Counted from the stretch's first letter, positions 34,208-43,451 are shown. The stretch is 64,000 nucleotides of DNA from UBA5429 sp942493315 (GCA_942493315.1 OW818690.1:2666001-2730000); one strand, 5' to 3'. The notes: generated by a model from the letters alone, not told the origin. Numbers and translations are program-made.

Positions 34208-35053
34208 ATGAAAAAGTTATTTATATTAGTATTAGGAATTTTACTGTTCAATGCATGTGATGTCATTGATAAACCCTATTTACCAACAGATGGTGAAACT
34301 ACTGTTCAGGTTGAGTTTCCTGCATTAGATCCCACTACTGTTTACCGTAAAATCTTATTTGAAGAATACACAGGACATAAATGCACAAATTGTCCTAATG
34401 GACATGCCCGTTTAGCTACGTTGTTGACCACTTATGGGGATACATTGGTACCTGTAGGCATTCATGCCGGTTCATTAGCCGTTACTGATCTTGATTATCC
34501 TTATGATTTTAATACACCCATAGGATCACAATTGTATCTTGATTTCGCAATTCCGAGTGTACCTATTGCAATTGTCAACCGAATAAAATTTAATTCAACG
34601 ATTTGGGGTTCACCGGTTTCTCAATGGCAAAGTCATATTAATTTAGTTGATAGAACTAAAATTTATGCCGGTATTCAATTGATCAATGAATTTGATAATA
34701 CAGACAGGGTACTCACAGCCAATGCCAAAGTTACTATTTTAGATGAAATCGCCGATCAGGTTCAGTTATGTATTGTTGTAATTGAGGATGATATTATTTC
34801 TCCACAGCTCAATAATGGCGTTCGAATTGAAGATTATGTACATAAACATGTTTTAAGAGGTTCATTAAACGGGAATTATGGATCACGTTTAACTTTAGAT
34901 GGTTATGTAGAGAAAGACCATAGTTATGAAAAAGCATACAAAATATCTTTTAATACGAAAGATTGGGATGAAAACAACTGTTATGTTGTTGCTTATCTGA
35001 TCAATATGGAAACAAAGGAGATTTTACAGGCGGAACATTTAAAAGTGAAATAA
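34208..35053 (+). CDS. Omp28-family outer-membrane lipoprotein
   Basis: A 281-residue lipoprotein (lipobox LLFNAC, Cys17) of the Omp28 family, first described as a surface protein of Porphyromonas gingivalis. After the anchor comes a thioredoxin-like start, LFEEYTGHKCTNCPNGHARL, with a CxxC pair at Cys59 and Cys62, then beta-sandwich segments. The ATG at 34208 was chosen over a TTG two codons upstream. It is last in the TlpA-DUF6029-Omp28 set and is closed by a strong bidirectional terminator. A second Omp28-like protein is encoded at 43607-44383. Confidence 0.87.
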   Translation: MKKLFILVLGILLFNACDVIDKPYLPTDGETTVQVEFPALDPTTVYRKILFEEYTGHKCTNCPNGHARLATLLTTYGDTLVPVGIHAGSLAVTDLDYPYDFNTPIGSQLYLDFAIPSVPIAIVNRIKFNSTIWGSPVSQWQSHINLVDRTKIYAGIQLINEFDNTDRVLTANAKVTILDEIADQVQLCIVVIEDDIISPQLNNGVRIEDYVHKHVLRGSLNGNYGSRLTLDGYVEKDHSYEKAYKISFNTKDWDENNCYVVAYLINMETKEILQAEHLKVK

Positions 35054-35054
35054 T

Positions 35055-35090
35055 AAAAAAAGCTGCATATTACATGCAGCTTTTTTTTTA
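35055..35090. terminator. bidirectional intrinsic terminator (Omp28 / DUF2795)
   Basis: Stem GCTGCAT (35062-35068) pairing with ATGCAGC (35074-35080), with a 5-nt loop, flanked by a 7-A run on the left and a 9-T run on the right. It works for both strands: the plus-strand Omp28 operon and the minus-strand DUF2795 gene, whose stop codon it overlaps. Confidence 0.9.
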
Positions 35091-35309
35091 ATATTCATCT
35101 TCGTGAAAAAAGAAATCATCTTTAGTTGGATAGTCAGGCCATAAGTCCTCAATTGTATCATAAATTTCCCCTTCGTCTTCAATCTCCTTGAGGTTTTCAA
35201 TCACCTCCATTGGAGCTCCTGAACGAAGTGCATAATCAATTAATTCGTCTTTTGTTGCAGGCCAGGGTGCGTCTTCCAGTTTAGAGGCCAATTCAAGTGT
35301 CCAATACAT
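35088..35309 (-). CDS. DUF2795 family small acidic protein
   Basis: A 73-residue acidic protein highly typical of Bacteroidota: MYWTLELASKLEDAPWPATKDELIDYALRSGAP, then EVIENLKEIEDEGEIYDTIEDLWPDYPTKDDFFF. I recall it as DUF2795, very conserved in this phylum but of unknown function; the size and acidity fit a small cytosolic adaptor. The ATG at 35309 starts the conserved MYWTLELAS and is preferred to a TTG three codons upstream. A -7 element lies at 35355-35348. The gene ends in a shared bidirectional terminator. Confidence 0.85.
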   Translation of the reverse strand: MYWTLELASKLEDAPWPATKDELIDYALRSGAPMEVIENLKEIEDEGEIYDTIEDLWPDYPTKDDFFFHEDEY

Positions 35310-35347
35310 AATAATCAAGATTAAAGTTTATATCTTTTTTGTGGCCG

Positions 35348-35355
35348 CAAAAATA
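35348..35355 (-). promoter_or_regulatory. -7 element for the DUF2795 gene
   Basis: Minus-strand TATTTTTG, an exact TAnnTTTG, 38 bp upstream of the ATG. No TTG is found at the right distance for a -33 element. Confidence 0.5.
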
Positions 35356-35392
35356 TGAAAAAGTTTCTATCTTTTGCGATTTATTAAAAATT

Positions 35393-35932
35393 TTATTTCG
35401 TTAATACACAATGCTTTTCAGTAATATTTTCTTCAAAATGAAAAAATCGGGTTAAAATATAGAAGTAATCTGACAATCTGTTTACATATTTTAAACAAGG
35501 TTGTAAATAGGTGTTTGGGGTTACAAATGACACCAGTTTTCTTTCAGATTTTCTACAAATTGTTCTACATAAATGAGCATAAGCAATCGATTTAGATCCT
35601 TGAGGAAGGGTAAAATAGTTTTTTTCGGGTAGCAGATTAGTCATTCTATCGATTTCAGATTCCATTTTCATTACTTTGGATTCCAGATCGAATCCGGGCC
35701 AATATTTTTCAAAATTCTCCTTTTCTGTGGCAATCATACCACCAATAATAAAAAGATCATTTTGAATTTCTGAGAGATAATCCAGATTTTTTTCAGTTAT
35801 TAAAAGTCCAATAAACGAATTCAATTCATCTATGGTTCCATACACATCAAGAATAGGATCACTTTTTGAAATTCGGGTTCCACCCACTAAGGAAGTGGTT
35901 CCCTGATCACCGGTTTTGGTATATATTTTCAT
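35393..35932 (-). CDS. PduO-type ATP:cob(I)alamin adenosyltransferase
   Basis: A 179-residue PduO/MMAB-type enzyme that makes adenosylcobalamin from cob(I)alamin and ATP. Motifs: MKIYTKTGDQGTTSLVGGTRISKSDPILDVYG (N-terminal ATP-binding signature), GTIDELNSFIGL, and LCRTICRKSERKLV. Length is normal. It points to use of B12 coenzyme (for example methylmalonyl-CoA mutase or ribonucleotide reductase) or cobamide salvage. It lies 15 bp downstream of the di-haem peroxidase gene, probably by chance packing. No cobalamin riboswitch is seen here. Confidence 0.93.
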   Translation of the reverse strand: MKIYTKTGDQGTTSLVGGTRISKSDPILDVYGTIDELNSFIGLLITEKNLDYLSEIQNDLFIIGGMIATEKENFEKYWPGFDLESKVMKMESEIDRMTNLLPEKNYFTLPQGSKSIAYAHLCRTICRKSERKLVSFVTPNTYLQPCLKYVNRLSDYFYILTRFFHFEENITEKHCVLTK

Positions 35933-35947
35933 AGTAATGTCATTTTT

Positions 35948-37081
35948 TTAATTTGGATTAGAAAATTTAGGATTAGTTAAAAAATCATGATCTGTTAAAG
36001 TCAATAAAAATGCTTTTAAATCAGCTAATTGTTGAGGAGTCAAAAACATTCCACCCTGATCCAGTTTATGCATTAATGGGCTAACATAAGGGGAATAAAC
36101 CAACCCTGAGTTATAGAATTCCAACACCTGATCCAGAGTTGAGAATCTTCCATCATGAAAATAGGGTGCTGTAACTTCAATATTTCTGAGGGTTGGTGCA
36201 CGATAAGCCCCAATATCAAAGGTGTTTCCGGTTACACTATACCGATCTTTTGGATCGTTAAAAATCGAAGAAGAACCATTATTATAAAACAGATTGGTTG
36301 TAAAAAGCGGCGTTCCATTACCACCATGACAATGAAAACAATCGGCCCCTTCTTCAGTTGTAAAAAGGATATATCCATTTAATTCTGAGGATGTTAATTG
36401 TTCTAATCCTCTCATATAGCGGTCAAATTTTGAATTTCCGGAAACTAAGGTACGAATAAATTGAGCTATTGCTTTTTCTATTCGATCTATGGTAATTTCA
36501 GGAGTTCCAAAAGCTTTTTCGAACAAAGCGGGGTATTTAGGATCATTTTGGATAGCTGATACTGCTTTTTGAATAGTAGAGTTCATTTCATGTGGAGCCA
36601 AAATCCCCATAGAAATAACATCCTCTAAGGTTCTATGATTTGAATTGGAATTATTGGGATGGATATAGCCATTCCAAAAGTATCCTTCATGATTAAAAAC
36701 CAGATTGATAAGCGGAAGCATATAATGTGGCGTGTAAGCGCCTGATAATCCGAAAGTTCTGCCATTTGGAAATCTTTCATTATCTAGACCAACTTCAAAA
36801 GCATGAGCCTGAATATGGCAGGTGCTGCAACTCATCATAGAATCGGGATTTGTACCGTTATAACCACATAATTGTGTTTCATAAAACAGGTAGCGGCCCA
36901 AGTTGATTCCCTCCACAGTTAATGGATTATCAGCCGGAATATTCAGATTTGTAGGAAAAAATGTTGGTATTTGAAGTGTATAAGGTGTTGGTTGATAAGG
37001 AACAGGATCATCTCCACATGAAGTTGCCAGTGTCATTAATGACATCCACAAGAACAACACAAGGTAGATTTTTCTTTTCAT
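35948..37081 (-). CDS. di-haem cytochrome c peroxidase (CCP/MauG family) lipoprotein
   Basis: A 377-residue exported protein with a lipobox (LATSC, Cys22) and two c-type haem sites: CSTCH (Cys85-His89) and CFHCH in the C-terminal half. Other family features are GRYLFYETQLCG, HEMNS, and a C-terminal GMFLTPQQLADLKAFLLTLTD. It reduces hydrogen peroxide with electrons from periplasmic cytochromes or quinol donors. The start at 37081 gives the signal sequence; an upstream TTG start is less likely and overlaps the parC end. It begins 5 bp after the parC stop codon, so it may be read from the parC promoter. Confidence 0.92.
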   Translation of the reverse strand: MKRKIYLVLFLWMSLMTLATSCGDDPVPYQPTPYTLQIPTFFPTNLNIPADNPLTVEGINLGRYLFYETQLCGYNGTNPDSMMSCSTCHIQAHAFEVGLDNERFPNGRTFGLSGAYTPHYMLPLINLVFNHEGYFWNGYIHPNNSNSNHRTLEDVISMGILAPHEMNSTIQKAVSAIQNDPKYPALFEKAFGTPEITIDRIEKAIAQFIRTLVSGNSKFDRYMRGLEQLTSSELNGYILFTTEEGADCFHCHGGNGTPLFTTNLFYNNGSSSIFNDPKDRYSVTGNTFDIGAYRAPTLRNIEVTAPYFHDGRFSTLDQVLEFYNSGLVYSPYVSPLMHKLDQGGMFLTPQQLADLKAFLLTLTDHDFLTNPKFSNPN

Positions 37082-37086
37082 TGTAA

Positions 37087-39894
37087 TTAAAATAGGGTTA
37101 ATTGTTCCCACTCATCTTCATCTTTATTAGGTTCTTTTTTCTTAAATACTTTTCTAGTTTCGGGTTCTTTTTTTTCAGTTTTATCAGTTTTTTCAGTTTT
37201 TTCAGGAGTATCTGTTGTTTTTGGAGTTTCAATACTATCAAATAGCTCTTTAGCAATCATATAATCCAGATCCTCTTTAGATGTATCTTCATCTCCCCCA
37301 TCCTCTTCGCTATCAATTTCTGTATCTTCATCAATAGGTTCCAATTCTTCTTCCTCTTCTTCAAACGGAATTGGATCTAAAACAATAATATTTTTTACAG
37401 TTCCGTTATTGATTCTTTTTCCTTTAGCTTTGATGCTCATTAACTCCACAAATTCAACACATGAGATGGTTAGCAATTCGTTTTCATCTTCATTTTTAAT
37501 ATAATAATGGACTTCAATTTGTGGTTGGTAGTCGTAGAAGATATGTAAGATATTGATATTCTTGTCATCCGCCAAAAATTCCATTTTTTTATCTGTCAGT
37601 TCAGGAATAAATCTTTTCATATAGATTTTATCCTCTTTCAGAATTTTATATATCACAGTAACGGGTTTTTTAGGATTATATTTTTCAATAACCGCTAAAG
37701 TATCTTCAAAATGAGTAGATAGTTCAAATCCAGTAATTCTGTAGAATCCGTTATTGTAAATAGAGATAATTTTATCATTTTCTTTAAATGCGCCGAGCAG
37801 TTCACCTCTTTCATCTGTATTTAAGCGCATAACAGAAGAATCGTAATAGACATTTATGGCGCTCAATGTAGAGATCCCTTTTTCACTCAGTTCAATTTTC
37901 CGGACTGCATGTCGGGATAAGATATTCCCTTGTGACGAGCGATTTTTGATTGCTAATTTACTGAAATCAAAATCAAATTGTAATTTTTTAATTTTAGCTT
38001 TTGCTTTAAGATACACTTTCACTTTTTCCGCTTCACCGTTTGGATTAGAGGTAATATAGAGAATTTTGGATCCCGATTTTCCTTTCGTTAAATCGTACTC
38101 TTTATCACGGGTAACTCCACCAACGGCGAAACGTTTCACCATAGCCATACCGTTTAATCCGTCAGAATAAACCAGATTATAGATAGTTCTATCATCATTT
38201 CTTTTAAACACTTCAACCAGAACAATATCTTTTCCGAAAAATTGTTTCTCACTCACTTTGCTAACAGAGAATTTACCATCTTCGCGAATCACAACGATTT
38301 CATCAATATCGGAACAATCACATACAAAATCAACATTATCATCTTTTTTAAGAGCTGTACCTACAAATCCCTCTTTTTTATTCACATACAGTTTTTGATT
38401 AGCTACGGCAACAGTAGCGGCAACAATATTATCGAAACTTTTGATTTCAGTTTTTCTTTCTTGTCCTTCCCCATATTTTATTTTCAAATTTTCAAAAAAG
38501 GCGATGGCATATTCGATAAGATGCGCCAAATAGTTCAATACTTCTTTTATATTCTCTTCAATCTGAGCAATTTGATCTTCTGCTTTTTTGATATCAAATT
38601 TTGAAATTTTACGAACCGGTTTTTCACAAAGTTTAAGAACATCCTCTTTTGTTATCTCTTTTTTAAAAAGGGTTCGATATGGATCAAATGCTCTTTCAAT
38701 ATTTTCCACCTGTTTATCCCAGGTTGTTGTATCTTTTTCCAATTCTTTATAGATCCTTTTTTCGAAAAATATTTTTTCAAGAGACCAACGATGCCAATCA
38801 TCTTCCAGTTCTTTTAAATGGATCTCTAATTCTTTTTTAAGCAACTTAACTGTATTGTCTGTATTGATTCTCAGAATATCCTTCACTGATAAAAACTGTG
38901 GTTTTCCTTCATGTAAAACGCAGGCATTGGGAGAATAGGACATTTCACAATCGGTAAAAGCATATAGAGCGTCAATGGTTTGATCAGGAGAAACACCTGG
39001 ATATAGATGAAGAACTATCTCTACAGAAGCTGCAGTATTATCATCAATTTTTTTAATTTTCAGTTTTCCTTTTTCAATAGCAGGAGCGATTGAATCGGCA
39101 ATTAAAGAGGTGGTATTGGTACCGTGTGGAATTTCAGTAATCACCAACATTTTCTTATCCACGATAGATATTTTGGCTCTATTTCTAATCTTTCCACCTC
39201 TTGCACCATCATTATATTTACTGATATCAACGGAACCACCGGTTGGGAAATCCGGATAGATTTGGAAATCCTCATTATTTAAAATTTGAATACTTGCATC
39301 GATCAATTCAAGAAAATTGTGAGGTAAAATTTTGGTATTCAAACCTACGGCAATCCCTTCCACCCCTTGTGAAAGTAAAAGTGGAAATTTAACAGGTAAA
39401 GTGATTGGTTCTTTATTTCTACCATCATAAGAGAGCTTCCAGTTGGTCGTTTTGTGATTAAAGCAAACTTCTATGGCAAATTTAGTCAATCTGGCTTCAA
39501 TATAACGAGGAGCTGCTGAAGAGTCACCGGTATAAATATTTCCCCAGTTTCCCTGAGTATCAATAGTGAGTTGTTTTTGGCCCAATTGAACAATAGCATC
39601 ACCGATTGAGCGATCTCCATGAGGGTGATACTTCATTGTATTTCCTATGATATTGGCCACTTTATTGTACCTTCCATCCTCCAATTCATCCATGGAATGT
39701 AAGATTCTTCTCTGTACCGGTTTTAGTCCATCTATTACATCAGGAATGGCACGATCAAGAATAACATAAGATGCATAATCCAAAAACCAATTCTCATACA
39801 TGGTTTGGACGTGGATCACCTGGTGTAAATCTGATATTTCTGAGTTATTTGGATCTTCTTGAATCTCTTCTGGGAGTAAGGTTTCTTCGGTCAT
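37087..39894 (-). CDS. parC: DNA topoisomerase IV subunit A, with acidic tail and clamp-type motif
   Basis: A 935-residue type IIA topoisomerase A subunit. N-terminal breakage-reunion domain: DYASYVILDRAIPDVIDGLKPVQRR, KYHPHGDRSIGDA, and active-site Tyr131 in AAPRYIEARL. A coiled-coil/tower and a C-terminal beta-pinwheel region follow. The last ~95 residues form an acidic, disordered tail (EEEEEELEPIDEDTEIDSEEDG, then Lys/Glu/Thr-rich). The protein ends in EWEQLTLF; QLTLF fits the QLxLF sliding-clamp-binding consensus. parE is not in the window. A -7 element lies just upstream at 39935-39928. Confidence 0.93.
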   Translation of the reverse strand: MTEETLLPEEIQEDPNNSEISDLHQVIHVQTMYENWFLDYASYVILDRAIPDVIDGLKPVQRRILHSMDELEDGRYNKVANIIGNTMKYHPHGDRSIGDAIVQLGQKQLTIDTQGNWGNIYTGDSSAAPRYIEARLTKFAIEVCFNHKTTNWKLSYDGRNKEPITLPVKFPLLLSQGVEGIAVGLNTKILPHNFLELIDASIQILNNEDFQIYPDFPTGGSVDISKYNDGARGGKIRNRAKISIVDKKMLVITEIPHGTNTTSLIADSIAPAIEKGKLKIKKIDDNTAASVEIVLHLYPGVSPDQTIDALYAFTDCEMSYSPNACVLHEGKPQFLSVKDILRINTDNTVKLLKKELEIHLKELEDDWHRWSLEKIFFEKRIYKELEKDTTTWDKQVENIERAFDPYRTLFKKEITKEDVLKLCEKPVRKISKFDIKKAEDQIAQIEENIKEVLNYLAHLIEYAIAFFENLKIKYGEGQERKTEIKSFDNIVAATVAVANQKLYVNKKEGFVGTALKKDDNVDFVCDCSDIDEIVVIREDGKFSVSKVSEKQFFGKDIVLVEVFKRNDDRTIYNLVYSDGLNGMAMVKRFAVGGVTRDKEYDLTKGKSGSKILYITSNPNGEAEKVKVYLKAKAKIKKLQFDFDFSKLAIKNRSSQGNILSRHAVRKIELSEKGISTLSAINVYYDSSVMRLNTDERGELLGAFKENDKIISIYNNGFYRITGFELSTHFEDTLAVIEKYNPKKPVTVIYKILKEDKIYMKRFIPELTDKKMEFLADDKNINILHIFYDYQPQIEVHYYIKNEDENELLTISCVEFVELMSIKAKGKRINNGTVKNIIVLDPIPFEEEEEELEPIDEDTEIDSEEDGGDEDTSKEDLDYMIAKELFDSIETPKTTDTPEKTEKTDKTEKKEPETRKVFKKKEPNKDEDEWEQLTLF

Positions 39895-39927
39895 ATTCGT
39901 TTTCAGTTATCAATCTTTATATATATG

Positions 39928-39935
39928 CAAAAATA
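39928..39935 (-). promoter_or_regulatory. -7 element for parC
   Basis: Minus-strand TATTTTTG, 33 bp before the parC ATG. A TTTGC-containing stretch lies only 12 bp upstream, too close for a standard -33 element. Confidence 0.5.
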
Positions 39936-40024
39936 CATTTTTTTTTGCAAATAAAAAAGATTTTTTTATGGAATAATCGATGCTTAATTGTTCATAAATG
40001 GAGAAACGTTCTCATATTTTTTTG

Positions 40025-40032
40025 TATTTTTG
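40025..40032 (+). promoter_or_regulatory. -7 element for the flippase gene
   Basis: TATTTTTG, an exact TAnnTTTG, 19 bp upstream of the TTG codon at 40052. It falls inside the longest open frame (which starts at 39998), so that frame cannot be translated from its first ATG in transcripts from this promoter. Confidence 0.5.
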
Positions 40033-40051
40033 CATACTAAATAATCAAACT

Positions 40052-41563
40052 TTGGGCACATTAAAAAAACTAGCAGGTCAAACTGCAATCTATGGATTAC
40101 CAACGATTTTAGGTCGTTTATTAAACTATCTTTTAGTTCCGTTACAAACCTATATTTTTACGACTGATAAGTATGGGATTGTTGGGGAACTTTATGCTTG
40201 GACCAGTTTAATTTTTGTGGTGCTTTCTTTTGGTATGGAAACCACTTTTTTCAGGTTTTCACAAGACAAAGAAAACAGAGAGAAAACTTTTTCCATAGTT
40301 TCCATATTTCTTTTGATTACATCAGCTTCATTTATTATCATAACATCCATTTTTTCAAATCAAATTGCAGATTATTTAAAGTTTCCCGAACATCCTGAAT
40401 ATATCTTATATATGGCCTTTATTGTTGGTACAGATGCCTTTACATCTGTACATTTTGCCCGTTTCAGATTGATTCAGAGACCCATCAAATTTGCTTTTTT
40501 AAAATCTTTAAATATATTCATCAATATTTTTCTGAACTTATTTTTCTTAGTTTTGTGTCCCTATTGTGAAAATCATCATATAGCACCCCAACTTATTGAT
40601 TTTATTTTTAATAAAGAAATCGGTATTGGATATATTTTTATTGCCAACTTAGCTGCATCTGTAATTACATTAATTATTTTATTGCCTGATATTATCAAAT
40701 TCAATTGGAAATTTGATATGGCTTACTTTAAGAAAATGATTAAATATGCCTTTCCATTGGTTATTTTTGGATTAGCAACCGTAGTAAATGATACTATGAA
40801 TCGAATTTTTATTAAAAATTTCGGTCCTGAAGAGACAGCACAAAGTATGGTTGGAATTTTTAATGCTTGTTTTAAAATCTCAATTTTTATGACGATTTTC
40901 ATTCAAGCTTTTAAATATGCTGCTGAACCCTTTTTCTTTAGTAAGGCAAAAGATTTTGATGCCAAAAAAGCTTATTCAGATGTGATGAATATTATTGTGA
41001 TTATTTGTTCAGGTATGTTTCTTGGCATTTTAGTATATATGGATGTAATTCAATACTTTGTGGGTCCGGCATACAGAGAAGGATTGGGGATAGTTCCCAT
41101 TTTATTATTAGCTAATTTATTTTCAGCCATTTTATACAATCTCTCTATTTGGTATAAACTGTCAGATAAAACGATTTATGGTGCCATCATTTCGATTTTT
41201 GGATCGATTATTACTGTTACGTTAAATATTACGTTGATTCCAAGATTTGGTTTTATGGGAGCTGCGTGGGCCAGTTTCTTTTGTTATTTTTCAATGATGA
41301 TCACTTCTTATTTTCTTGGACAGAAATACTTTAGAGTTGATTATCCTGTTTTCAAAATCATTTTATATATTGGGATTGCTGTATTGTTCTATTACATTAC
41401 CACACTGATATCGATTCCAGGTTTCGCTTTAAGAATGGTTGTACATACATTGATTTTACTTTTATATTTTTATATCGTATTAAAGATCAATCCCGACTTA
41501 ATGGGAAGTTTAAAAAGAGTATTCATTAAAAAAAATAATAAAAATGGAATTATTAACCTGTAA
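40052..41563 (+). CDS. Wzx/MVF-type polysaccharide flippase, probable TTG start
   Basis: About 503 residues with the conserved opening TLKKLAGQTAIYGLPTILGR and roughly 12-14 hydrophobic helices, including LIFVVLSFGMETTFF and SMMITSYFLGQKYF. It belongs to the MOP superfamily (oligosaccharide flippases/MurJ-like) and probably moves lipid-linked glycan across the inner membrane. An ATG at 39998 is in frame, but a -7 promoter element sits between it and the homologous N-terminus, so TTG at 40052 is the best start. The gene overlaps dut by 20 bp. No glycan cluster is adjacent. Confidence 0.85.
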   Translation: MGTLKKLAGQTAIYGLPTILGRLLNYLLVPLQTYIFTTDKYGIVGELYAWTSLIFVVLSFGMETTFFRFSQDKENREKTFSIVSIFLLITSASFIIITSIFSNQIADYLKFPEHPEYILYMAFIVGTDAFTSVHFARFRLIQRPIKFAFLKSLNIFINIFLNLFFLVLCPYCENHHIAPQLIDFIFNKEIGIGYIFIANLAASVITLIILLPDIIKFNWKFDMAYFKKMIKYAFPLVIFGLATVVNDTMNRIFIKNFGPEETAQSMVGIFNACFKISIFMTIFIQAFKYAAEPFFFSKAKDFDAKKAYSDVMNIIVIICSGMFLGILVYMDVIQYFVGPAYREGLGIVPILLLANLFSAILYNLSIWYKLSDKTIYGAIISIFGSIITVTLNITLIPRFGFMGAAWASFFCYFSMMITSYFLGQKYFRVDYPVFKIILYIGIAVLFYYITTLISIPGFALRMVVHTLILLLYFYIVLKINPDLMGSLKRVFIKKNNKNGIINL

Positions 41564-41987
41564 AATAGTTAACACATCCCATCATCCCATTCCAAGTTAT
41601 TCTACTTTGTATTCAGCAGGAATGGATTTAAAAGCAAATTTAGATACTCCAATTGTATTAAAACCCTTAGAAAGAGGATTAATTTCAACAGGAATATTTA
41701 TTGAGATTCCGATTGGTTTTGAAGCGCAAGTTAGACCCAGAAGTGGCTTAGCTATAAAAAGTGGGGTTACAGTATTAAATTCTCCTGGCACCATTGATGC
41801 AGATTATCGTGGGGAAGTAAAAGTGATTTTGATCAATTTATCTTCTGCAGATTTCACCATTCAGGATGGTGATCGGATTGCTCAGATGGTTGTAGCCAAA
41901 CATGAAACCGTTCAATGGGTAGAAGTGAACGATTTGAATGAAACAGCAAGGGGTGCCGGTGGATTTGGTCATAGTGGAATCCAATAG
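41544..41987 (+). CDS. dut: dUTP diphosphatase
   Basis: A 147-residue trimeric dUTPase that hydrolyses dUTP to dUMP, keeping uracil out of DNA and feeding dTMP synthesis. The five family motifs are visible: AGMDLKANLD (1), VRPRSGLAIK (2), PGTIDADYRGEVKV (3), GDRIAQMVV (4) and RGAGGFGHSG (5). Length is standard. The start overlaps the end of the flippase gene by 20 bp, so translation may be coupled. A TPR protein gene follows after 45 bp, the usual Bacteroidota order. Confidence 0.97.
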   Translation: MELLTCKIVNTSHHPIPSYSTLYSAGMDLKANLDTPIVLKPLERGLISTGIFIEIPIGFEAQVRPRSGLAIKSGVTVLNSPGTIDADYRGEVKVILINLSSADFTIQDGDRIAQMVVAKHETVQWVEVNDLNETARGAGGFGHSGIQ

Positions 41988-42032
41988 TATTCATATATTC
42001 AATAGAATTTTTATTTTTAATATAAAACATCA

Positions 42033-43451
42033 ATGCAATTCCAAAAAAACTCTTTTTTACTGATTTCCATACTGATTATTAGTGTATTATCATTAAATGC
42101 TCAATCCAAACACAATAGAAAAAATCTGACAGATCAAAATATATCAAAAGAGACCAGAATCTCTTCTGCTCAATTTGCGGATGGAATTAAAGAGTTTTAT
42201 TCCAATAACTTAACAGCAGCTGAAACCATATTCAGGGATGTGATTCTTACTAATCCTCAAAATGATGCCGCATATTATTTGTTATCAAAAGTAAGGACTC
42301 AGATGAACGATTTTTCGGGTGCACTCCCCTACTTATTGGAAGCTATCAAAATCAATGATCAAAATATCTGGTATGAAGTTGATTTAGCAAATTTATATGA
42401 AAAAATCGGAGACAACAAGAGTGCCGAAAAGAGTTGGATAAAAGTTTGTAAAACGGTAACTAACAATGAATATTATTTTTACGCATTAGCTACCATCTAT
42501 TTAAAAAATGAAAAATATGAAGAAGCGATTCAAGCTTTTGAGAAGATGGAAGAGATTATTGGGTATAATGCTGATTTAATAGATACTAAAAAAAACATCT
42601 GGTTATTTTTGAATCAGGTTGAAAAAGCGGCGCAGGAGTATAAAAAATGGATGGAGATTTATCCTTATGATATGACTAACTATGTAACAGTTGCTCAAAT
42701 ATATAATGCTAATGGAATGCCTCAAAAAGCAATTGAAATATTAAAACAGGGTGAAGCAATAGACTCATCTAATATTGATATTATCTCCATGTTTATTTCG
42801 ATTTATAAATCAACCAAAGAAAAAACGAGAGAGAACTATTACACTTATTTGTTAATGCAACAAAAAGATCAAAATAATACTATATTTCAAATTCTCAAAG
42901 GGAGAACTCAAACAATCATTAAAAACAATCAATTGGATCTATTAGACCAAGGATTTTTTTACGATTTAGAGCAATATTGTAAGATTAATCCTGAGAATGG
43001 AGGAGCTTATGGTTTATTATCTCAACTTTATTATTTTATTAATAATGAGAATAAAGCTTTAGAATATAGCACTTTAGCATTACAGTACAATGATTTAGCC
43101 TTTGAAACATGGAATATTTATTTAAGAATATTATTTAAAGAGGGTAAGTATCAGGAGATCATTCAAAAAGCTAACGATGTGGAGATTCTATTTCCTACTC
43201 AATCCCATTTTTCACTCATAAATGGAGCCTCATTTTTACAAACGGGCGATACATTGAATGCCAAAAAATGGTTTAATAATTGTCTAACCTATTCTTTAGA
43301 TGATCTATTATCTGAATTAGTTTCAGAATCCTTAGGGGATATCTATTTTTCTGAGAATAACCAAGCTGAAGCTTTAAAGTATTGGAAAATGTCCCAAAAA
43401 TATGGGAATAAATCTGATAAATTACTTGAAAAAATAAAGAAAATACAATAA
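42033..43451 (+). CDS. exported TPR-repeat protein
   Basis: A 472-residue protein with a signal sequence (LLISILIISVLSLNAQ) and at least six to eight TPR motifs. Examples are DGIKEFYSNNLTAAETIFRDVI, DAAYYLLSKVRTQMNDFSGALPY and NKALEYSTLALQYNDLAFETW. No enzyme domain is seen. It is probably a periplasmic or outer-membrane-associated scaffold; a TPR protein next to dut recurs in this phylum. It ends 27 bp before tRNA-Gly, which has its own promoter element. Confidence 0.8.
   Translation: MQFQKNSFLLISILIISVLSLNAQSKHNRKNLTDQNISKETRISSAQFADGIKEFYSNNLTAAETIFRDVILTNPQNDAAYYLLSKVRTQMNDFSGALPYLLEAIKINDQNIWYEVDLANLYEKIGDNKSAEKSWIKVCKTVTNNEYYFYALATIYLKNEKYEEAIQAFEKMEEIIGYNADLIDTKKNIWLFLNQVEKAAQEYKKWMEIYPYDMTNYVTVAQIYNANGMPQKAIEILKQGEAIDSSNIDIISMFISIYKSTKEKTRENYYTYLLMQQKDQNNTIFQILKGRTQTIIKNNQLDLLDQGFFYDLEQYCKINPENGGAYGLLSQLYYFINNENKALEYSTLALQYNDLAFETWNIYLRILFKEGKYQEIIQKANDVEILFPTQSHFSLINGASFLQTGDTLNAKKWFNNCLTYSLDDLLSELVSESLGDIYFSENNQAEALKYWKMSQKYGNKSDKLLEKIKKIQ

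Noticed and set aside
37082..37111. Longer start for the di-haem peroxidase (TTG at 37111)
   Set aside because: The internal ATG at 37081 gives a standard lipoprotein signal sequence. The longer version would put a non-signal stretch in front of it and overlap parC.
38242..38604. 120-residue open frame on the plus strand inside parC
   Set aside because: It is antisense to a clearly conserved gene, with AT-driven composition and no promoter or homology, so it is a shadow frame.
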